From Geminocystis sp. NIES-3709 (GTDB taxonomy: Bacteria > Cyanobacteriota > Cyanobacteriia > Cyanobacteriales > Cyanobacteriaceae), in assembly GCF_001548115.1 (NCBI RefSeq), contig NZ_AP014821.1, forward strand, positions 1,612,001 to 1,676,000: a DNA stretch of 64,000 nt, read 5' to 3'. The position numbers were made by a program, and so were the translations under genes. The notes beneath the pieces are model-generated. The model saw only the letters and a program-made list of their open reading frames with translations. It ran no database searches and was not told the DNA's origin. Numbering within the stretch: the first letter of the stretch is position 1; each line of letters begins with the position of its first letter. This document shows, one piece after another, positions 55,934 to 61,625 of this stretch.

Positions 55934-56701
55934 ATGGTAAATCTTAATTTTGATTCCTCTAATTCTTGGATTATTGCCATTATTATTAATAGTATTCTTA
56001 TCATTATTGCATTAATTTCTCCCAAAAAATTGTTAACTGTTATGGGTTATCTTAATGCTTGGGTTTTAGGGGTGATTGTATGGGGGAGTTTACAATGGCA
56101 AGGTTATATCATCGTGATGTTTTATTTCTTAGTAGGTTCAGGAATTACTAAGGTAGGAATAAAACAAAAAGAAGCAGAAGGTATTGCAGAAAAAAGATCT
56201 GGGCAAAGAGGGCCAGAAAATGTTTGGGGTAGTGCCTTAATTGCGACTATTTGCTCTTTAGGTTATGTTTTTCTCTCTCCACCTTGGCAATCCTTTTGTT
56301 TAATCGGTTATGTGGCTAGTTTTGCCACTAAATTATCAGATACTTGTGCTAGTGAAATTGGTAAAGCCTATGGAAAACGCACTTTTCTCATTACTAACTT
56401 TAAACCTGTACCCAGAGGTACAGAAGGTGCTGTTAGTCTTGAGGGTACTTTAGCAGGTATGATGGCTAGTATTGCGATCGCCGTATTAGCATGGCAAATT
56501 AACATGATTGATTTTGTGGGAGTGATTATTTGTTTAATATCTGCTTTTATTGCCACAAATTTAGAGAGTGTAATTGGGGCAACTTTGCAAACTAAATTTA
56601 ATTGGTTAACTAATGAAATAGTTAATATTTTAAATACTTTAATTGGGGCTTCGATCGCCGTATTATTTAGTTATATCTATCTCTTTAATTTTATTTTATA
56701 A
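55934..56701 (+). CDS. DUF92 membrane protein, phytyl-phosphate kinase-like (VTE6 type)
   Basis: 255 aa, about six membrane helices. KRSGQRGPENVWGSA, ASFATKLSDTCASEIGKAYGKR and FKPVPRGTEGAVSLEGTLAG are the DUF92 hallmarks. The plant VTE6 member phosphorylates phytyl phosphate to phytyl diphosphate, recycling chlorophyll phytol for tocopherol and phylloquinone. A cyanobacterial homologue is known. The family is clear; the exact reaction is inferred. The next gene starts 12 nt downstream. Confidence 0.85.
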   Translation: MVNLNFDSSNSWIIAIIINSILIIIALISPKKLLTVMGYLNAWVLGVIVWGSLQWQGYIIVMFYFLVGSGITKVGIKQKEAEGIAEKRSGQRGPENVWGSALIATICSLGYVFLSPPWQSFCLIGYVASFATKLSDTCASEIGKAYGKRTFLITNFKPVPRGTEGAVSLEGTLAGMMASIAIAVLAWQINMIDFVGVIICLISAFIATNLESVIGATLQTKFNWLTNEIVNILNTLIGASIAVLFSYIYLFNFIL

Positions 56702-56713
56702 AAAATATAAACC

Positions 56714-57397
56714 ATGAAAAAAGTATTAGTAGTTTTAACCAGTGTCTCAAAATATCCGAACTTAAATCGTGCAACAGGATTATGGTTAGGGGAAGCAGTT
56801 CATTTTGTCAAAAAAATGGAGTCCGCCGGATATGAGATAGATTATGTTAGTCCTTTGGGTGGCTACATTTCGATCGATCCTCACAGTTTAGCTTTAGCAG
56901 AAGCTATTGATTGGGAATGGTATCAGAAAAAAGAATTTATGAATCGTCTAGGTAATACCTTCACACCAGATCAAGTTAATCCTGATGATTATATTGCTAT
57001 TTATTATACAGGCGGTCATGGAGTTATTTGGGACTTTCCCGATAATCAGGCTTTACAGTTAATTAGTCGTCAAATTTATGAACAAGGGGGATATATTTCC
57101 TCTGTGTGTCATGGTGCTGTAGGATTGTTGAATATTACATTGTCAGATGGACAATTACTCATTAAAGATAAAAAGATAACAGGATTTTCTAACGAAGAAG
57201 AAAAACAAGTAGAATTAGATCATATTGTTCCATTTTTAACGGAAACGGAATTAATTGCCAGAGGTGCAATTTATGAAAAGGCATCTGAACCTTGGGCTGT
57301 TTTTGCCATAGAAGATAAAAGAATTATCACAGGACAAAATCCGGCATCAGGCGGTAAAGTGGCCGATTTATTAATTACTTTGTTGCAACAAAAATAA
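56714..57397 (+). CDS. DJ-1/PfpI superfamily protein (Hsp31-like glyoxalase III/amidotransferase fold)
   Basis: 227 aa. Nucleophile elbow with Cys in GYISSVCHGAVGLLNI, preceded by YYTGGHGVIWDFPDNQAL, and a late FAIEDKRIITGQNPASGG, all as in the Hsp31-type branch. Members act as glutathione-independent glyoxalases or chaperones. It follows the DUF92 gene by 12 nt and is probably in the same operon, though the two have no obvious common pathway. Confidence 0.85.
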   Translation: MKKVLVVLTSVSKYPNLNRATGLWLGEAVHFVKKMESAGYEIDYVSPLGGYISIDPHSLALAEAIDWEWYQKKEFMNRLGNTFTPDQVNPDDYIAIYYTGGHGVIWDFPDNQALQLISRQIYEQGGYISSVCHGAVGLLNITLSDGQLLIKDKKITGFSNEEEKQVELDHIVPFLTETELIARGAIYEKASEPWAVFAIEDKRIITGQNPASGGKVADLLITLLQQK

Positions 57398-57849
57398 TTT
57401 TTAAACACATCGATCGATTACAATGGTTAGATAATCATTAATGTGCTATCAGGTCTTTGACAAAAGCCATAAATGTTCAGTATATATTTGATTGATTAAT
57501 TAATTATCCCCATTTAGACCTATTTTGTATATCAATAAATCATACATTTAACTAATTAATACTACAATATAGTAACTAGCATATCATGTAAATAAATTAT
57601 GAAAGTATTGCTTATCTAATGAAGCGTTTAAAACTTTATGGTAGCAATTTATCTATAAATATTCTTCTTTCCAGATCTTGACTTTTGCTTTTGTCAACAT
57701 TAAAAGCTGAAACAGATGAGTTTAAGATGTCTTCTAAGTGGTATAAATAAAGATAGTGTCTATAAAAGAGAAAATATTATCTCAGGAATTTTACCATTCA
57801 AATAGCATCGCTATATTTAAAAACTATAATAACTTGTTACAACAAAAAG
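57398..57849. other. Intergenic region upstream of gun4
   Basis: 450 bp, AT-rich, with a CGATCGAT at 57410. No gene, repeat or clear hairpin found. It should hold the gun4 promoter. Confidence 0.4.
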
Positions 57850-58533
57850 ATGAATGATTTATTAATTTTAAAAGATAAATTGAACCAAATACCTGATAAA
57901 AATAAAATACCTTTAATTGGTGAATTAATTGATCAAGGAGAAGACGGTTATCAAATTTTAAGAGACTTTTTATTTAATAATAAAGATCAAGTAAATCCCA
58001 TAACAGGAAAAATCTATCAAGTATTAAAAAATAATAACACCGAAGAAAATAAGAAGTTTTTAAATCTTTATTTTTCCAAAGGAATTGTTACATTATTGTC
58101 TGAAAAAAATATTGATTATAGCGAACTCCAAAGATTATTAATTGAACAAAAATATCAAGAAGCAGATATATTAACAAGGGAAAAATTATGTGAATTAGCA
58201 GGAGAAACTGCCATAAAAAGAAAATGGGTTTATTTTACGGAAGTAGAAAAATTTCCTGTCACTGATTTAACCACTATCGATTTACTTTGGCAAGTATATT
58301 CCGAAGGCAAATTTGGCTATAAAATTCAGCGTCAAATGTGGCTGTCATTAGGAAAAGATTATAACCAATTATGGACTCAATTAAAATGGAAATCCGGTAA
58401 CAAATGGACAAAATATCCACAAGAATTTATCTGGGATTTGAGCGCACCTAATGGACATTTACCTCTGTCAAATCAACTACGAGGCGTAAGAGTAATTAAC
58501 GCTTTATTTTCTCATCCTGTATGGAATAATTGA
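57850..58533 (+). CDS. gun4: GUN4, Mg-chelatase regulator
   Basis: 227 aa. A helical N-terminal domain (1-80) and the GUN4 core (about 85-220): DYSELQRLLIEQKYQEADIL, FPVTDLTTIDLLWQVYSEGK and FGYKIQRQMWLS. GUN4 binds protoporphyrin IX and Mg-protoporphyrin and stimulates Mg-chelatase at the start of chlorophyll synthesis. The two-domain length matches the Synechocystis protein. The next gene follows after 52 nt. Confidence 0.93.
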   Translation: MNDLLILKDKLNQIPDKNKIPLIGELIDQGEDGYQILRDFLFNNKDQVNPITGKIYQVLKNNNTEENKKFLNLYFSKGIVTLLSEKNIDYSELQRLLIEQKYQEADILTREKLCELAGETAIKRKWVYFTEVEKFPVTDLTTIDLLWQVYSEGKFGYKIQRQMWLSLGKDYNQLWTQLKWKSGNKWTKYPQEFIWDLSAPNGHLPLSNQLRGVRVINALFSHPVWNN

Positions 58534-58585
58534 AAATTAGGAATGGAAAATTATTCATAATCCACTATTAACTATTAACTTTTCC

Positions 58586-59062
58586 ATGAGTATTAACATT
58601 TTTATTAACCAAAGTCAGATCAGTACATTAGATTTATCCCCTGTAAAAATGATTATTGAAGACTTAGAAAAACGCCAAGAAATTTTGAGTTTAGAGCAAC
58701 AATTAATTTTCAATCTTGATTATCCTAGAGAAGAAAATGATCCTCGTGAGATATCAGAAATTCCAGAAGTAAGACTTTGGTTTATTGCGTTAGATAGTTG
58801 TTATCCTTGGTTGCCTTTTTGTCTTAATTGGCGAGAGGGAGAGTTAGCTAGATATACTGCTATGCTTGTACCTCATCAATTTAACCGTAGTGAGGGAATA
58901 CAATATAATCAAGAGGCTTTAGATATTTTTGTGATGCAAAAAACTTTTATTCTTCATAGTTGGTTAACCCAAAATAATATTACTGGAAATTCTCGTTTAA
59001 AAGCGATGGCTCAAATTTTTGGTTATGATTTAGATGATAGTTTTTTCTCCCTTCTCAACTAA
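58586..59062 (+). CDS. crr6: CRR6-family NDH-1 assembly factor
   Basis: 158 aa. The text LSLEQQLIFNLDYPREENDP, IPEVRLWFIALDSCYPWLPF and ELARYTAMLVPHQFNRSEGI matches the chlororespiratory reduction 6 family. CRR6 helps assemble subunit NdhI into the photosynthetic NDH-1 complex. It lies just after gun4 and may share its transcript. Confidence 0.88.
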   Translation: MSINIFINQSQISTLDLSPVKMIIEDLEKRQEILSLEQQLIFNLDYPREENDPREISEIPEVRLWFIALDSCYPWLPFCLNWREGELARYTAMLVPHQFNRSEGIQYNQEALDIFVMQKTFILHSWLTQNNITGNSRLKAMAQIFGYDLDDSFFSLLN

Positions 59063-59199
59063 AATATACAAAAAAATTTTTAACTTTATTACTATATAAA
59101 TAGTAATTAATTTTCTGATAAAAATAACAATGTTTATAAGTAAAAATGGAGAAATTTAACTATTTTAATCCTAGTTTTATTTTTTCATCTTAACCTATA
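59063..59199. other. AT-rich spacer before the ileS remnant
   Basis: Nothing recognised apart from AT-rich sequence; the crr6 terminator would be expected here. Confidence 0.3.
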
Positions 59200-59227
59200 G
59201 AAATTACCTTCTAAGGCTTCTTTTCAT

Positions 59228-59254
59228 CGATCGCAAAGTCGCATTGCTCGATCG
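59228..59254. repeat. 27-nt hairpin element at a CGATCG site, copy A
   Basis: CGATCGCAAAGTCGCATTGC then TCGATCG. Its 6-nt ends are inverted copies of each other. Compared with the intact ileS and with its neighbour, 21 bp were added inside a CGATCG, adding seven codons in frame. Confidence 0.75.
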
Positions 59255-59308
59255 TAAATCAACGGTTCATCGCTAAAAGTTCCCACTGTGGTAGAATAAT
59301 TCCAGCAT

Positions 59309-59335
59309 CGATCACAAAGTCGCATTGCTTGATCG
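59309..59335. repeat. 27-nt hairpin element at a CGATCG site, copy B
   Basis: CGATCACAAAGTCGCATTGC then TTGATCG. It differs from copy A at two bases, G to A and C to T, which together keep the end pairing (CGATCA with TGATCG). The intact ileS has plain CATCGATCGCAC at this point (around 61714), so the 21-bp insertion is directly visible. Confidence 0.82.
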
Positions 59336-59519
59336 CACTTATGACCATCAGCATTAATCACAGCAACCTTTAAATCTCTCTCCTCAAACTGAATATCACC
59401 GAAATATTGACTAACACTTAAAGCCGATTCATCCCTTACTAACTCCACTTGAGAAACTAACAACAGATAACGCAACTCATCAACCCTGTTACCATCATTC
59501 ACACCCGTTTTTTTTATTA

Positions 59520-59906
59520 TTATAACTCCCAAATATGATCACTATCCTTTAGTGCCAATTGAACATTAGATAAATTAACAAGATCTTTAAAAGGGCTTGA
59601 TTTTGCCAATTCAATAATAGAATGTAATGTTAAAGCTAGAACTTGATTATCGTGAGATGATATAGCAGAATCAACGGTGTCAAATAGTCGTTTAAAGTTA
59701 TTCGATCGTTCATCAAAAGACAATTCTAAATACTTTATTAAAATTTCACGTTTTGCCTTTATTTCTTGAATAGTAATATTTTCTATTGCCTTTATTTCTA
59801 CCCTTTTTGTTTCTTCTATTTCTCTTGTTTTTAAATATTCTTTAATTACTTCTATCATTTCATCAAAAACTAAATTAGCATTTGGGAATCCTTGAAATTT
59901 ATTCAT
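59520..59906 (-). CDS. Small helical protein in the ileS-flanked cargo
   Basis: 128 aa, soluble, strongly helical with a charged coil (KEYLKTREIEETKRVEIKAI; IQEIKAKREILIKYLELSFD). No family recognised. It lies 39 nt after the glycine-rich membrane protein gene in the same direction, so the two may act together. Its stop is about 20 bp from the ileS remnant. Confidence 0.6.
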   Translation of the reverse strand: MNKFQGFPNANLVFDEMIEVIKEYLKTREIEETKRVEIKAIENITIQEIKAKREILIKYLELSFDERSNNFKRLFDTVDSAISSHDNQVLALTLHSIIELAKSSPFKDLVNLSNVQLALKDSDHIWEL

Positions 59907-59945
59907 AAATTTTGACCATTTTATCGATATACAAATTACTATTTT

Positions 59946-60971
59946 TTATAGGTTACAATATTTTTCTTTTATGTTGAAAGTCGCTTCATTGAGATTTCCT
60001 TGGCTGTCTAAAACAGGTGTTTTTAAAATCTCTACAAGGGCTTTTATTAAAAAATATACTTTTTGAAACTGTGGGGCATCTCTTTCAGGAATAAAATTTA
60101 CTTTTTCCAAATTTATATTTTCAGAGCGAGTCAAAAAACCATCAGAAACAAAAATTGTTGATTCTAATTTTGATAAATTCTCTATAGCTAATTGATTCAA
60201 GTTATTAACAAGGTTTTCTAATTCTTTAATTCTTGTTTGCACTTGTGCTAAAAAATTGTCTAAAGAATCTAATCTTTCTACTTCAACATTAACTTTTGCT
60301 TGATATTCGATTGCGTTTGTTAAGGTTTTTTCTCCTTGTCCTCCCAATATAAAACCTGTCACCATGAGAGCAGGTGCTACTGCAATTCCGCCTAACATTA
60401 CACTACCTAAAGCCATACCACCACCACCACTAGCAAGAGAGCCTCCTCCTAACCATGCTAAAGTCGCATTCCAAGCCGCCGCACCACTTAATCCGCCAAT
60501 GGCTGTGCCTGTACTCGCAGTGCCAAATAATCCTGCTAATGCAATAGCCCCTTGCCCTGTCGCATATCCGGCTCCTATTGCCGTAGCTCCACCTGTAGCT
60601 ATTTTTTCAGCTTTTAAAACCTCTAATTTATATTCCTGTAGCGTTTCAGGAGAAAATCCATCGAATCCCTCCAAAAATTTCAAATCACTTAGAGAAGCAT
60701 TCTGACCAATTCTTTCAATGAAATCAATAAATCTCTTAACTGTTCTTAAATGAATTTCAATTTGAGTTTCTCCATATTCTTTTGCTAAGTTGTTTGTTTC
60801 TTCAATTATTATTTCTGTTTTTTGCTTTTTATTTTCATATTTCTTTTTAGCATTTTCACCAATTCGCTTTGCATCATCCATTTTTGATAAACCATCAGCA
60901 CCTGCGGCAACCCCAACACCACCAGTAACTAATGCCAATGCCCCAATAATGATCGGAATAATAAAAATCAT
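59946..60971 (-). CDS. Glycine-zipper membrane protein with coiled coils
   Basis: 341 aa from the ATG at 60969-60971, preceded by AGGA; an ATG at 61004 overlaps the upstream ORF. An N-terminal helix (MIFIIPIIIGALALVTGGVG), a coiled stretch (45-110), then a long Gly/Ala-rich hydrophobic region (about 125-220) with TGGATAIGAGYATGQGAIAL, WLGGGSLASGGGGMALGSVM and LMVTGFILGGQGEK, then a second coiled coil (235-290). Such glycine zippers pack inside membranes, as in pore formers and some phage-defence effectors. I do not recognise a named family. It is the main gene of the cargo between the two ileS tails. Confidence 0.6.
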   Translation of the reverse strand: MIFIIPIIIGALALVTGGVGVAAGADGLSKMDDAKRIGENAKKKYENKKQKTEIIIEETNNLAKEYGETQIEIHLRTVKRFIDFIERIGQNASLSDLKFLEGFDGFSPETLQEYKLEVLKAEKIATGGATAIGAGYATGQGAIALAGLFGTASTGTAIGGLSGAAAWNATLAWLGGGSLASGGGGMALGSVMLGGIAVAPALMVTGFILGGQGEKTLTNAIEYQAKVNVEVERLDSLDNFLAQVQTRIKELENLVNNLNQLAIENLSKLESTIFVSDGFLTRSENINLEKVNFIPERDAPQFQKVYFLIKALVEILKTPVLDSQGNLNEATFNIKEKYCNL

Positions 60972-60990
60972 AGTTAACTCATCCTGTTTA

Positions 60991-61230
60991 TTACATAAAC
61001 TCATTAGCTACAATTTTACCATCTACTTTTTGATATTCATCCTCTAATAACCACGAATTAATATCCTCATAATTATTACTAGAAAATATTGATTTATACT
61101 GTTGTGCAGGATCATAAACTTGATACTTTCCTTCATTATCTCCTATTAACATTAAAATTCGAGGTGGGAAAATAATTGTATCAATCCACAACTCGACAAA
61201 TTGCCAATTATTATTTAATATTACGGGGTT
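60991..61230 (-). CDS. Small protein, possibly N-terminally truncated
   Basis: The open frame runs from just after a stop at 61230 to the stop at 60991 with no ATG before the internal RILMLIG. A TTG at 61191 would give 66 aa. Text: NWQFVELWIDTIIFPPRILM then LIGDNEGKYQVYDPAQQYKS and EDINSWLLEDEYQKVDGKIV. The upstream residues (ILNNNWQFVEL) look coding, so the true start may be lost. Lies 19 nt before the glycine-zipper gene. Family not recognised. Confidence 0.45.
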   Translation of the reverse strand, partial: NPVILNNNWQFVELWIDTIIFPPRILMLIGDNEGKYQVYDPAQQYKSIFSSNNYEDINSWLLEDEYQKVDGKIVANEFM

Positions 61231-61265
61231 TTATTCTTGGGATAACATGATAAATATTTGTTTCT

Positions 61266-61580
61266 TTAATAATTTTTAATAATTTTTATTTCAGCATAAT
61301 AAAGAAGAATTTTTGTATCATCGTTTCTAATTTGATAGCCTATGAGTTGAGAAAAATAAAGTCCATATCTTTCATAATAATCATTCTGATCCTCAATGCC
61401 TGTTTGTTCACCTTTTTCTATGATAGCTTTTATCACTCTTTCCATTATTTCTAAATCATTAAAAACATGAGCTTTACCTTCTTTTTTGAGTAATCTTTTT
61501 ACTTGTGGAGTACCATTAATATGTTTTGCGAATAAACTTTCACGAGAATCTTTTACTATTTTTTCTGAATACCAGTCATA
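61266..61580 (-). pseudogene. Start-less C-terminal fragment of an unknown protein
   Basis: 104 codons open after a TAA, with no start codon: YDWYSEKIVKDSRESLFAKH, INGTPQVKRLLKKEGKAHVF, NDLEIMERVIKAIIEKGEQT, then RYGLYFSQLIGYQI. The composition and even codon pattern look like real protein. The missing start suggests the C-terminal end of a larger gene, for example a toxin tip that was cut off. It begins 45 bp after the ileS stop on the same strand and is followed by the small ORF at 60991-61230. The function is not established. Confidence 0.5.
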
Positions 61581-61625
61581 TTAAATTTTGGCGTTAACTG
61601 GGTGAGAAAATCCCACCCCATTTGT

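Larger units (their letters stand above)
59200..59501 (-). pseudogene. Decayed duplicate of the ileS 3' end
   Basis: On the minus strand it encodes NDGNRVDELRYLLLVSQVEL, RCWNYSTTVGTFSDEPLI and KEALEGNF, matching the C-terminus of the intact ileS at 61626 and on. It has a stop where the last zinc-ligand Cys should be (TGT changed to TGA) and two 21-bp inserts at 59228-59254 and 59309-59335. Homology stops after NDGNRV at about 59501, so only the last 85 or so codons are present, with no start. A non-functional fragment. Confidence 0.88.

Noticed and set aside
60364-60705. 113-aa plus-strand ORF rich in Pro and Ala opposite the glycine-zipper gene
   Set aside because: A mirror of the Gly/Ala-rich coding sequence on the other strand (GGN/GCN read backwards gives Pro/Ala); the minus-strand frame has the better start and ribosome binding site.
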